64,000 nucleotides of DNA, taken from the NCBI GenBank assembly GCA_001986395.2, contig MQVO02000012.1, forward strand, positions 992,001-1,056,000, in the 5' to 3' direction. Positions 48,759-59,909 of this stretch are shown here, piece after piece (the first letter of the stretch is position 1; each line of letters opens with the position of its first letter). Both the position numbers and the translations under genes were made by a program. Origin of the DNA: Irpex lacteus (taxonomy: Eukaryota; Basidiomycota; Agaricomycetes; Polyporales; Irpicaceae). The notes beneath the pieces were generated by a model. That model made no database searches, was not told the origin of the DNA, and saw nothing but the letters and a program-made list of their open reading frames with translations.

Positions 48759-50224
48759 TCAGACATCTTGGGTAGACACGGACGTATTAACGAATGTCTC
48801 AAGATTGAACCCGCCCTCGGGCGTGTTCACGAACCCGGCTTGCTGGAGGACGCTATACCAGGCAAGTCATTTTATTTTGTTTTCATGCCAGAATAATATA
48901 TTACCACCCACCTCAAGGTATCCGCGAGGACTTTGCGCGATATCGTGGCAGTATCCGTGGGGTATTTCACTGTCTTCAACCATGCCTGTCTCGCTTCGAT
49001 CAGAGACCGCACGAAGTGAATCCAAACACCGAGAAAATTCGTACCACGACATCATCTTCGGGGTACCCAAACTTGTCCTTGATGAATTCTACATCATCCT
49101 TCGCCCGTTTCTCTTCAGAGTCGAACGAGCGAACGTAAGTGGTCAATTTGGACAAGAATGATTTCAAAGCCTCAGTCGGCGCGCGCTCTGGGTCAGTAGA
49201 TGCGGCGATCATCCAAGAAGGCCAAGGTGTAGGCACGGAGCCGATCTGTATGAAATTGAAGGTACGGCATGAGCAAGCCTCGCATGCCAACGAAGGACGG
49301 AGAATATAGCTATGATACCCACAAATCGAACTTCTCCGGAGTCCTGGTACGGCTTCGTCGTGAACCATTCCCACATGAACGCACTCGTAGACCCATCGTT
49401 GACAGAGTCAATAAGACCGCGAATATCGTTGTTGACTGCGAATGAGGTCGAATACCTGTTCCGAAGGTGCATGACTACATCGTGACTTACTCTTGAATTT
49501 CAGATCACCTGTAGGCCATCCTTGCTGTAGAGCCATAACATACGCCATTGTCTGGCTGCCGCTATGGGCAGGTAACCTGGTAAGTTCGATCTGAATATAT
49601 TGGACCAAGCGTCCTACCTGCCGAGACGAGAAATGCCGATCGTTGTATCCTTTAAGTCCGCAATGGAGTGGTATTGGGAGTCCTTCCCAGCGATGACGGC
49701 CCTAATAGTAAGCACACAGGAAGTTAGACCGTGCTGACAAGTCGTAGGCATCCCGCGATTGTTACCAGTTCAACGGTGTCTCTACATAACTACCCACAAG
49801 TTTGTATGCCGTAGAACCCTTGGCAATTCCGGCGATAAGAGGATCTGTGAGAGCACTATGCAGAGAATTCTACATCAGGATTCCCGGGCATACTCCATAT
49901 CTCTTGTTTGGAAGGTAGTGAGGCCTTACATTGCGACATCGATCTGGTTGTCCGTCAAACGACCAATCAATTGACCGGTACCGCCTGGCACGAATACGCG
50001 TCAAAACGTGTTCAAAAACACACATAGTTATATAGGCAAGCAGTACGTACTAGGGCATTCGACAAGAACGAATGTCTTTCCTTGATCCTCCTCCGCATAC
50101 TGCAAGAGGGGAGAAGAGAAATGTTCACGCACTGTGCCACAGCGCGGTCAGTGTATCATACATCATGCGCATGACAGCTTCCAGCGTTTCAAAATTGCTT
50201 ACCGTAGCCAACTCGTAGAACCAT
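48759..50224 (-). CDS. Ca3427-like periplasmic-binding-fold protein
   Basis: Ten exons in coding order (50203-50224, 50051-50131, 49930-49984, 49766-49855, 49618-49701, 49491-49561, 49323-49435, 49045-49245, 48912-48985, 48759-48852) close in frame to 294 residues. The order of conserved segments is that of the fungal Ca3427-like type-2 periplasmic-binding family: LRVGYVREHFSSPLLQYAEE, GTGQLIGRLTDNQIDVAI, TTIGISRLG, SGSQTMAYVMALQQGW, GSTSAFMWEWFTTKPY, GSVPTPWPSWMIAA and FIKDKFGYPEDDV. It has no signal peptide, so it is probably cytosolic. Related bacterial proteins bind small solutes for uptake or thiamine-precursor synthesis; the fungal ligand is not known to me. Two-lobe fold inferred from family. 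Confidence 0.88.
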
Positions 50225-50918
50225 GGTGGTTGTGTAAGAAAGGGGAAGGTGAGACGTTGGTGTCAATCACGATAGAGTCCGCGATGAGATCTGAGAGCGC
50301 GGAAGTCCTCGATCAGTTGAGATAACGAGATAAGAATTGCATAAGATTGTGCATAGCCAGTTCAAATCTAGCAGCCATAGAAATCGCCCACGGGTAGTAG
50401 GTACGGGGAAATAAATACTGATACCATGTACAGCGGCTGAACAGGCCTAGGGTATACGGCGGTTGAACAAGGAGGGGTAAGTGGCTGCAAAGGATTCTAA
50501 CCTTGGATAAGGAGTACTTCAAGTTGAGTTATACGGTGGGGGCCCAGTCGCAGAACACAAGGAAGGCGAGAAATTACACTACGAATTGCAATGAGCAGAA
50601 ATTATGTGATACAGTATATGGCACGAGAATATCGGAAGATGGCACTAAGCCACGTTCACTGTGCTTTTTATCTAGATTTGTCGCGGTCAGTTCGGAAAGA
50701 TTCGAAAGCAGCTTCAAGTTGAAGATTATTGTGGTCTTTGGTAGCGATCACTGCGCGCAACGTAATAATTTAAACAGATAGCCTGAGAGGAATCGGAATG
50801 AAGATGGGTTGAAGATAATTGAGTTGAGTCTGAGCTATACGATGGGGTGCTTCAAGCCGTCGACTTAGTGGCATGTCCTCAGTCACTAAGACTGATAGAG
50901 ACGTACTGTCCCGCGCAT

Positions 50919-51711
50919 TCACGGATGATCTTCGTAAATATCATCCATGTCGTCAATTGACTGGTCATGCTCCGCCGGCACAAAGCTTGCCACCGTCGTA
51001 GAGCAAGTGCTCACGAAGGCAATCGTGCCGAACATGACAAGCAAGAGCTGCTCGTCAGAGCTCAGGCGTATGTCGGCTGGGTCCTCGGGAATCGGTGATC
51101 CTGCATCCCATGTAAAACCAAATAGAACGAAGACAAAGAGGGCAATGGTGCTGTTTTATGTCGCAAATCAGTTGGTAATTCAAGATGCTTTGTGCATAAC
51201 ACTCGCCTAAGGAGCAGAGCGAGCGGCACTGCCGAGGCGGACATGATCGTTTGTTTGTTCGGTCTTCCCTGTTATCATGCATGTCCGTTTAGTAATAATC
51301 GTAGCGCAAGCTGCTGACGGATAGTGACCTTCGTGTGTGTTGCTTGGCTCTGTGTCACGAATTTCAAACGGACGCGCAGGATGATGCCTATGACCATCGC
51401 AGTCACGCATGAAATGCAAGCGGCGTATGTTCCAATCCTGAGGATCGGGTTTACTGCCACCGTAGGGAGTTGGGACATGGACCACAAGGGACTAGTAATA
51501 GTGTGTTCAGGATGAGTGGTCCGGAAGATCGAATTGAGTCCTTGTACCTGAGGAGCACAACAGCGGTGAATATTATGGTATTCAGTGATTGCTTGGTAGT
51601 GTTGTCTTGTGCCACTGAGTGTTGGTATAATTGCCCAACTGCAGCGTACGCCTGCCCGTCAAGATCCCTAGACTCGACGTAGTACTTATCTGCTCGGGTA
51701 GGGTGTACCAT
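50919..51711 (-). CDS. Predicted multi-pass membrane protein C (5' end unresolved)
   Basis: Four exons in coding order (51548-51711, 51329-51491, 51201-51268, 50919-51150) close in frame to 208 residues from the first available ATG. Upstream reverse-strand sequence to about 52060 also codes for hydrophobic segments (IIPTIGSVLQAPLHFAVAIL; AQVAIMTLITYGDVRY) and probably belongs to the same gene. An acceptor (ctactag) just before the ATG at 51711 supports this, so the true start is further out. Visible membrane segments: LNTIIFTAVVLL, IGTYAACISCVTAMVIGIIL, TIALFVFVLFGFTW and LLLVMFGTIAFVSTC. The C-terminal tail is acidic (DDMDDIYEDHP). Resembles membrane protein B over the NPILR segment. Function unknown. 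Confidence 0.5.
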
Positions 51712-52685
51712 CGCGGCAATCTAGTAGGATAGACAGAAGAACTTAGGAGCTACGAGAGGTATGCGCGGAGGATCTGAATAATGTGATGCTAGGTCAGACT
51801 ACTTATATGCACGGTCGAAGGTGGACAAACCAGTTGCCATTGCGGAATATCTGACATCTCCATACGTGATGAGAGTCATGATTGCGACCTGTGCTATGAG
51901 TCGTGTAGCCCCTGCGTACAATACTAGAAGTTGTCAATGTACGGACTCAAAGGCAAGTATGGCAACGGCGAAGTGCAGTGGCGCCTGTAGTACACTGCCA
52001 ATCGTGGGAATTATGACGCACTTCCAAATACACCAGCTCCGCCACGAGGCAACATGATTGTATGTTGGGCTGTGCCAAATCGCTCAGTTGCTTTCTGTGT
52101 GGCATGGAACTTCATCTGGCAGCTTTAGTATCCTACGCATCATGAGGTGAGCACAGGCTACAATAACACAGGGAACATGTGCTAATTGGGGCGTTGTACT
52201 TGGAAGTAAAAGCAGTTCAGAACAGCAATATTGCAGCGCCTTCGTGGCGGTGTATTCAGATTACAGAATACGTCGACTTGCTGTATGTGGTCTTCTCTGT
52301 CTTTGAACGTCGTGTGGCTGTGTGTCTTCCCCATTGTGAACAATGGAATTACGTGACCTCCTGTGCAAGCTTTTCCTCGTACTAGGCCATTGGACTGACG
52401 TTGGCGGTGGTTACATGGCATATATGAAGTTCCACATTATGTTGGAAGATTCCTCGCCCACATAATCGTATAGTTGAGAGTATAGCTTTACAAACTCGTG
52501 GACTGACTGTAAGACATGAGGTGATGGTTTACTATTCTTGGTGAGCGAAGATTACATCCGAACGAACGTTCTACAGTTGAGTCTCTAATACTTAATACCA
52601 CCCTCAGGCTGACCCCTCAAGCCTTCCTTTCCCTACGGTATAGGTTGGGACCCCTTACAACCCCTCCTCCATTCTATCCCCAGTT

Positions 52686-53774
52686 ATGACAAACACAGTA
52701 CGTGGTTGCCAACTGCCATGAAGACTTCCTCTGACGCTTACTCCCCGCATAGACAATGCTGACTGTTATGTACGACGAGCACGACTTCCAGTGGTTCACG
52801 ATCCTCGCTCGTGTAGCCACTATCATAACGTTCATTCTTTTCATTCTGCTCATCCTGTTATTCCCATTCTCCGCTGGGGACGCAATACCTGGACTCATAT
52901 GCGACCCCGCGACCATACAGTCAGCACTTCGAAGATATGCAGAAGGCACGATGAACTATCAGTATTGTGCCCTAGCCCTCCTAATGTAAGCAATCTCCAT
53001 ATCATGCGTAGGGGCGTGTTATAACTTATAGAACTCTCATGTAGTGCCGTTGTGGTCCACATCCACATCGACGCTCAGATGTTAGGTGTGCGTCTTCTGC
53101 CTCAGGCCCTCGGAGTGGTTAGCGCAAGCGGTGCCCTCGCGTGCATGTTTACCATTCACCTGTTTACAAACTCGCTTGCCCTCATTGCATGCTCGCCGAG
53201 GAATATGGCAGCGTTCTACGAGGTCAGCGGTAGAACGTTGCCTGCACTGATATTGCGCTGACCACTTATACGACATGCATATGCTAGCGCGTAATCGGCG
53301 TGTCTCCTGACGCAGTTTCGCGAGTCTTTGGCGCGCCAAAGGGTTTACTTGTTCTGTGAGTCACGATACGTTGTGTCGGTTGACACGGAAGCTGACAACA
53401 GCCGTTTAGGTCAACCTTTGCTTTTGTCGCGTACCGTGCTGTCCACCTAGCAGGTGACAAACTCGAGCTATCTCTTGAAAGTTCTGACGACACGAACCTT
53501 CAATTCCTGTCAGCGGCGATGGTGGCGCTTGCTGTCGTCATCATTGCTGTCTATACTGCTGTTATGGTGAAGGCCTTCTTGCAGCTCACGCGTGTACGTC
53601 GCGAGTCGCCCTCTACAGCAGTACGTCAATAGAAACTATCCATACCTACGGTTGGCTAGGACGGTCGTGCTTGTCCTCCCAATGATGTTCTTCAACTTTC
53701 GGTATGGCTGTGCCATCCGTTGTTGTTTGATGAACGGCATAGATACCCGGGTTTCAAGCTTGACTAGCTCGTAG
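52686..53774 (+). CDS. Predicted multi-pass membrane protein D, function unknown
   Basis: Exons 52686-52697, 52753-52985, 53045-53222, 53316-53350, 53410-53566, 53619-53774 close in frame to 256 residues. Exon 1 is twelve bases (M-T-N-T). The donor of exon 4 (gttctg) is weak and was chosen to keep frame. Membrane segments: VATIITFILFILLILLFPF, NYQYCALALLMAVVVHI-like, ALGVVSASGALACMFTIHLF, MVALAVVIIAVYTAVM and ARTVVLVLPMMFFNF. It lies tail-on to membrane gene C (divergent starts). The pattern of short polar N-terminus and 4-5 spans resembles proteins B and C. No family named. Confidence 0.5.
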
Positions 53775-54551
53775 AGTTTTCTTTGTCGCAGGTGAATTAT
53801 ATAGGTGTGTGTATATAACGATGGAATATCCCGGACGTTAATGTAATCGATACTGTACTACATTGTGTGTATCACTTACACTGGCACCGCGATGAAATGA
53901 TTTGTTACGGAACGGATAGATATGACCAGTGACGTTGACTATGACTTGACTATGTGCTCACACGACAAGCCAACATATGCACGGTGCCTACCATACTCGT
54001 CCGAGCAATATCATCTGCTTGATTTACCCCTACGCTACGTTCGTAACCACCATGTTCACTCAGACTCCCTTCTGAACGGCCGCACCCTCATGCGATTGGT
54101 AGCCCCTCAAAAGGTTGGTGCAAAGCTCTCGGTCAAGTTGCATGCACGATAATCGCTTCATCTGGTCCGCTCAGGCTGGGCAAATTTACGGTTCCTATCA
54201 CGGAAAGTGAAGCGTACTACGAGGGGACTGGATACTGAGCTTGCAGACAGGGGCTGGGTGAGTCAACTATCGTTATGTTCGACAACGCGATGTTTGACGC
54301 GTCGGTGAACAGAAACTACGACGGCGGTCGCGTTGATTGCGTTGCCCGACGCGTCGGTGGCTGGAGAGGCCTCGTTGGGGCGCCGTTTCAAAGCACGGAG
54401 GAGCCTGCCCTAAATCGCCACACGTGTGCGATTGTTTCTGATTTTGGGCAAGGTTTGGCGCCTGTGTCTGGCTTGCTCTCTCCCATTGTTGTCCTCTACT
54501 CTACCAGTCGTCTGTTCTCCACGTCGCTCGCTTCATCTTCAAAGGACAATT
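53775..54551. other. Intergenic, small unsupported frame
   Basis: A 76-codon forward frame at 53922-54152 is open but has no signals that separate it from chance. The last 100 bases are the pyrimidine-rich promoter of the next gene. Confidence 0.35.
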
Positions 54552-56217
54552 ATGCACAGACGGCCTTCCGTGGCTGTCGCGCCGCTCCCTGCTCTGGCTC
54601 TCCCCGCTCGCGAAATGAACGCTCTGCTTTCCTCCGGATCTGCCCCCCACACGCCCACCAAACGCGCTGAACCACTCCCTCTCTTCACAGTCAACAAGAA
54701 TCGTTACAGCACTGATAGCTGGAACAGCTCAAACTTTGACGGCGCGGAGGACATGGAACTCGAGTGGAAGCCAGAGCAGATACGCTTTCTCAACAGAGTA
54801 AGTCGCGTCATGTCGTCCTGTCCTCAACCAGGGCACTAATCGACGCGTTTGTGCCCTCCTACTGGTATCAAATGACCGCTAGACTCTCGACAGCCTACCT
54901 GCTCACCTTTTGACGCCATTCATCGGCTCAGTACTACCCTCTAACCTGCTTGATAAGATCGCTCGACGCGTCTTGGAGGCCAAGGGCGAAGATTGGCCGC
55001 ACTCTATCCGCGCAACACGCGCAAAGCTCATCGAGCTTGGTCGTGTACGTGCTCGCGAGTCTCGCGATGTTTCTGGCTCTGGTAGCGATACCATCGCCGA
55101 GGAGGGAGACGGCTCCGACGTCCCTCTTCAGGCGACTACCAATATCGCTCCTAAACGCCCGATGCGTAGACAATCCAGCATGGACTTCATCAAGCCCCCG
55201 AAAGACAATGCCAATATCACTCGGTGAGTAGCCTCTTGTTGATGTCACTCGGCGGCTCATCGTCTCCGTAGCCTCTCTCGTCGTCTCCAAAAGACGGACC
55301 GTCTACTGACAAGCCCTCTCAAATCACACGCCCGATCTCCTTCGCCGGCGCGGCGACCTTTGTCTCTCAACCCGTCGACTGCCAGCTCTTCTACGCTGAA
55401 CTCTGGCCTCTCCGCTTTCCATGCTGGGGACAGAAGGTCCACCTCATCTATGTCGAGTACTGCATCTGATCAGCCCATTTTGATGGCAGTACGACGCATC
55501 AGACGCTCCGATACGTTTGCTGGATCCTGCCTGCCCCGTGGGCTGAAACGTGCACCTTCGTTTGGCAGCTCTCGCAATAGCTTGGAATCCGTCGCTATGA
55601 GCATTGACTTTGATGCCAAAGCTTCGGATGCCACCTCTTCTGATGAGGAAGAGAAGATGCGGAGTCGAAAGGCAAAGCGGGCTCGCAGGAAGATATCGTC
55701 TCCGGCACCGGCCTCCCCTATTGCTGCTCAATCCAGGACTCTTCCGTCTACTGGCGTACAAACAGTTCGGCCGAAGGCTCCCAGCAATCCCACAACCAAG
55801 CATGTCAAGGCGACCTCCACTCTCAGCACCGCGGATGGGGCCCCTTCCTCTCGCCCTAAGGCGTCTCTGCAGCGCAACCCTAGCATCCTGGGCGGAGAGC
55901 TACCTGCTCCCCAACCCAATGTAGAGCCTCCTGCTGTCGCCCGCGCATCTCACCGAGTTCGTGGCTCCCGTCATGATATCTACCAACCGATCGACACTCC
56001 CGTTCACTCCCCGATGGCTGTCAGCCCCTACAACATCACCGAAATCCCTCCCGTTACCCCTCAGTCCACTTCGGCTCCGCGTCGCACTCGTCGCACGGCT
56101 CCCCTTCCCAGGGCCTCTCTCGCACGCAAGATCTCCTTCGGGAACCTTACTGCGCCTCAGGAAGAGAGCCATGGTGCTTCTGGGCTCGGACTCGATAGTG
56201 CCTTCCAAATGCACTAG
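54552..56217 (+). CDS. Ser/Pro-rich protein with conserved N-terminal region, 510 residues
   Basis: Three exons, 54552-54797, 54883-55223 and 55272-56217, close in frame to 510 residues. The first 150 residues look ordered and conserved (RYSTDSWNSSNFDGAEDMEL, EWKPEQIRFLNR, LDSLPAHLLTPFIGSVLP, NLLDKIARRVLEAKGEDW). The rest is low-complexity and rich in Ser, Pro and Arg, with a basic stretch SRKAKRARRKI that could be a nuclear localisation signal and many SP/TP sites that could be kinase targets. It has neither signal peptide nor membrane span. I do not recognise the family with confidence; a nuclear or cell-cycle role is possible but unproven. Confidence 0.7.
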
Positions 56218-58107
56218 CGGAGTCGGCGTGTGCATCAATACACGTCGGCTTTGCCGTTCCTCTTCATCAAGCTTCGAGGTAACAAGTGCTCGCCGGACTT
56301 ATGGATTATCATCCGACATTCATTCACCCATCATCAATATCTCGTTTCGACTTCCGTTTTCGACATCTGGCCGGTAAATCGCCATTCGTATTTCATCTCA
56401 TCTGCTTCATTTTATCTTCAACATTCAACTTCACTGATCAATCAATCATCAAGAGACGATAACTTCGACCATCTATACCTTCGCTGTCACATAGGATTTC
56501 CATTTCTTTCGATTCCCCCTACCGGCATTTCCACTCATTCAACGTTCACCGTTCAACCCTCAAGATTCTTGCTTTCAACTTTCAATAATTGCTTCGCAGC
56601 CGCTTTCAGGCCAACTCTCCTTCGTGTTCAAATTTCCGAATTTTGGTTCCCTGGTTCCTGGTTCCCTCCTGGATAGACCGACGTCTCCTCGTCGGTCCTT
56701 GGTTTCTCCCTCACCGGAATGTAAAATGTCTCATAAGAAGGTTTCTTTTCTCTTCCTCTTTCTCTTTCCCTCTCCCCCTCTCATCTCTGTTTCTCTCTCC
56801 TCTCTTGCTATATCTCTCTTCGACTGTGCGTCAGTCGCCACACTCCTTATAACACGGCTTATGCCGTTGTACCACCATCCTTGTATATTCTGTATTGTGT
56901 TTCGTGTTTCGTGTTTCGGAAATCGGTAGCCCCCCACTACTGAATCCCCTACCCCTACCCTTACCTCTGTAGCCCCCCACTACCGAGGCCCCTACCCCAA
57001 CCCCTACCCTCGCCACAACCCCCACACCCCCCATCGACCACCCCCCATGGTCACCCACCCCACCCCAGCATCACTTTCCAACTTTGCTCGCCCGAGCGAG
57101 TAACACTACACATTCCTTTATACTCTACCACTCCCTCATCCACCACCTCTCATTTTAAGAGTCCTTCGCGTGCGAAGCACTCGTGTACGTATCCCACCAC
57201 TCCTTTTTGCTTGCTTGCTTATCCCCTCTATTCACTCTCTTGTGCTATACTTTTTTGCTTGCTTCGCTTACTCACCACTTCGTTGTTGATCCAACAGTGC
57301 CTTTCGCTCCTTCTTGCTTGTGTCATAGAAATTGAATTTTGAATACTGTCGGAATGTACTAGTTCTGTACCTGTATGGTTGGAATGGTATTTTCCTGTAA
57401 AATATACATCGGCGTGCGTGCGTGGTGTGATTGAAAGTCGTGGTGTTCAATTGCAAAGGTAGTATATTGTAGAGAAGTAAATGCTCGTCGCTCGATCGTC
57501 TGTATACGTAGTCGGATCTCAACTTTTGATGGGGCTCAACCGTGTTCAAGGTTTGCTGAACCCGCGTGAGGTCCAGCTTGTAAAATTCGACGCAATAACA
57601 TAGCATTCTCGAGAAGAACTCGAGTCAGACTCCGACAGCAAAGCATCTTCTCGGAGCCTTCCTCTCTATGCCGCTGGCTGGACGAAAGCTTCGGTCTCAT
57701 ATATAGCTCTCGCACATTGCTCGTGGACTTTAGCAGCCTGATATAGTCCTTTGAGCCTCCCTTCGTACCATGCATACCGCTGGCTGTCCCGAATGCCTAA
57801 TCTTCTGTCTCAAACATAGCCCTTGCACGTCGGGGAATGACAATGCACAACGATTGTTCCTTCGTAGATGGGATGGTCCTTCGTGCTTCATTGCTGCGGT
57901 CATCTACTGCTGACAGAGTGTACGAGTAGTTTTGCGATTGTTATGCGGATATTCATTCAATACGGTGCGTGTCCGTCTCCAGCCGAGTACCTCTCGCACA
58001 CGGGTTCGATTGCCTAAATGCTCATATCATTGAAAGCAATAAAACTGCAAACCACGTTCAGAAAGTGAACCAAAATGAATGACGTAAAAATAGCTCACAA
58101 AATGTGT
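56218..58107. other. Gene-free stretch with pyrimidine- and C-rich sequence
   Basis: Holds the 3' region of the 510-residue protein gene, a pyrimidine-rich run (about 56740-56830), a C-rich telomere-like segment (56926-57060) and AT-rich sequence. Frames here, including a reverse one of 112 codons at 57268, have no coding signals that I trust. Confidence 0.45.
56926..57060. repeat. C-rich telomere-like direct repeat
   Basis: Two copies of a block beginning gtagccccccactac start at 56926 and 56969 (43-bp spacing). Each continues into runs of cccctaccc-type units. The fungal telomere unit is CCCTAA/TTAGGG; these units are related in composition but mostly read CCCCTA, so this is degenerate at best. 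Confidence 0.5.
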
Positions 58108-58425
58108 CTAAGCCTCTGACGACGCAGCAGCCTGCTGCTCTTGCTGTCTGTGCGCCGCTATCTGCGCCCGCTTCGCTGCCAACAACTCTCCTGCCCGCTC
58201 ATCCCACTTGTGTGCCCAGTATCCTACGTAGCCAAAGACTCCCATTGCGATGGCGTGTCCTCCGGGGTCTATTCATGCCATTATGTCTCCGTTAGAACTG
58301 AACGACTGGTGAAGTGAGAGCAAGAACTCACTGTCGAAGAAGTTACGCTTTTGAATACCGAGCTGGCCGAAACGAGCAGCCAGACCGAAGAGAGAGAACC
58401 CAAGGATATTTGTGAGTAACGACAT
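58108..58425 (-). CDS. Small probable mitochondrial inner-membrane protein
   Basis: Two exons (58332-58425, 58108-58268) close in frame to 84 residues. The N-terminus (MSLLTNILGFSLFGLAARFG) is amphipathic/hydrophobic. A short membrane segment follows (HAIAMGVFGYVGYWAHK), then WDERAGELLAAKRAQIAAHR and a Gln/Ala-rich tail. The size, a single span and the DER-basic tail recall small accessory subunits of respiratory complex I such as NDUFB1/MNLL, but that is a tentative reading of layout, not a match I can prove. An ATP-synthase or complex IV accessory subunit is an alternative. It is divergent from the TPR gene with 231 bp between start codons. Confidence 0.7.
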
Positions 58426-58656
58426 GGCTGGTCGGTTGGAGATGAGTAGGTGGGCCGGCCGCTCTCGACGTCGGTGTTGCTGGTTCGGGAGTTGTCGAAG
58501 GTGAGTGTACTTAGACGCCGCTGCGAGCGTCCTCTCAGGCTCAGCCAATTACATCTGGCGCTCAGATCTTGTATTTGTACTACGACTTTATTACATTGCC
58601 ACTGTGCCATCCACTTCTACCTCCCACTCATATCCCATTCAAGTAATCGGACAGAA

Positions 58657-59625
58657 ATGGACACAGAAGCGAAGATCGCTATAGCGAAGGAGAAGAAAGG
58701 TGTCGCTGATGAGGCGTTCAAGAAGGGAGAGGTCGTGAATGGTATGGTCCGCCACCCCGTTAGCAATGTTCCGTCTAGGGATACTTGATGACGACTCATG
58801 CATTGCGCTGTACCTATACCAGCTCTTAGGTCATACCATGAGGTACGTTCTGTTGTGTTATCGACTTGAGAAAGTTGACCGATCTTCTTCTGTAGGCGTT
58901 GATGTACCTCAATGGCATTACAAAGTGCGTAGCGTTGATATCATTAGTTCGAGACCATGATCCGAACTGGCCTTTCAAGGAATGTGGAATCTGCAATGGC
59001 CAGAGACAAAGGAGGAGACGTCGTAGATGAATCTGCGGAGGCAAAACCGAAGACGGAAGTAAGTGTGGTCTGTCTGTTCGATCGTAGTGCTAAGCTGATC
59101 ATCATCTATAGGCGGACGAGCTCCTCGAGAAGATCTATTCTAATATGGCCGCTTGTCATATCAAGAAAAACAACTGGAAGCGTGCAGTTGAGACAGCTGA
59201 CAAGGTACACCAACTATCATGATATCCGTAATTCAATGCTCACCTCTAGGGCTAGGCTCTCGCGAAGAATTCAAAGAACTCCAAGGCTCTGTTCAGAAAG
59301 GCGAAGGCCTTGGGGGAGCTTGGTTACTTTGAAAAAGCAGAGGCCATGCTGACGGAGCTCTTGAAGGAGGACCCTCCAGGTGTGCTAATGTGCTTTAGTC
59401 ACCATCTTTTACTCACCTTGCGATGAATATAGATGCTCCTATCATCCAGGCAGAGCTAACCCGATTGCGGGCTGCCGAAAAGGTTCGTGAGAAGGAGTAC
59501 AACAAAAGGTTCAAGGGTATGTATATCCTTGTTAGGCGATGCTGCTAAGTTAACATATATGTTTGTGTATAGGCTTCTTGAATCGCGACAAGAGCGCAAA
59601 GTCCACCGAAGAATCGAGCCCATAG
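58657..59625 (+). CDS. Tetratricopeptide-repeat protein
   Basis: Eight exons (58657-58741, 58823-58842, 58896-58924, 58980-59058, 59112-59204, 59256-59379, 59433-59516, 59573-59625) close in frame to 188 residues. Three TPR helices pairs are visible: KGVADEAFKKGEVVN...LRSYHEALMYL; LLEKIYSNMAACHIKKNNWK; and AKNSKNSKALFRKAKALGEL, with the next helix FEKAEAMLTELLKEDP. The arrangement is like the TPR modules of FKBP/Cyp40-type and TTC9-type co-chaperones that bind the C-terminus of Hsp90 or Hsp70, but there is no isomerase domain. A charged C-terminal helix (EKVREKEYNKRFKGFLNRD) follows. Cytosolic adaptor or co-chaperone is the likely role. It is tandem with TERT, which begins 284 bp downstream. 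Confidence 0.85.
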
Positions 59626-59909
59626 TCTGAATCCTGACCCGTGATTCAAATATATCTGTTGTATAAACTATCGAATTGCTTTCCATGTTGTGAACCATGT
59701 ATATAATTTGTTTCTCGGACTTTACAGTAGGGCGAAATCATTGGCGACTACTTACTGTATTACCGTGACGAAGCGTGACGCGTGAGCGTGATGCCGTGAA
59801 CGCGATTGGTCACACTCTGTGGCCGGCGGTCACGTCACACATCTGGCTCTTCCCACTCACCAAGTGAATTTCCCATCGTTGCGCTCATCACGCTGATGGC
59901 GCAGCAGCT
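59626..59909 (+). promoter_or_regulatory. TERT upstream region
   Basis: The 284 bp between the TPR stop codon and the TERT ATG must contain the end of one transcript and the start of the next. A run of gtgacg/cgtgacg motifs at about 59763-59800 stands out (tgacgaagcgtgacgcgtgagc), but no known operator is assigned. No TATA box seen. Confidence 0.35.

Noticed and set aside
57268..57606. 112-codon reverse frame in the gene-free stretch before 58 kb
   Set aside because: No family resemblance, no splice context and AT-rich non-coding surroundings.
57990..58015. B-box-like gggttcgattgcc suggesting a tRNA
   Set aside because: No matching A box or cloverleaf stems could be drawn around it. A similar motif at 29008 falls in an intron of the repeat-protein gene.
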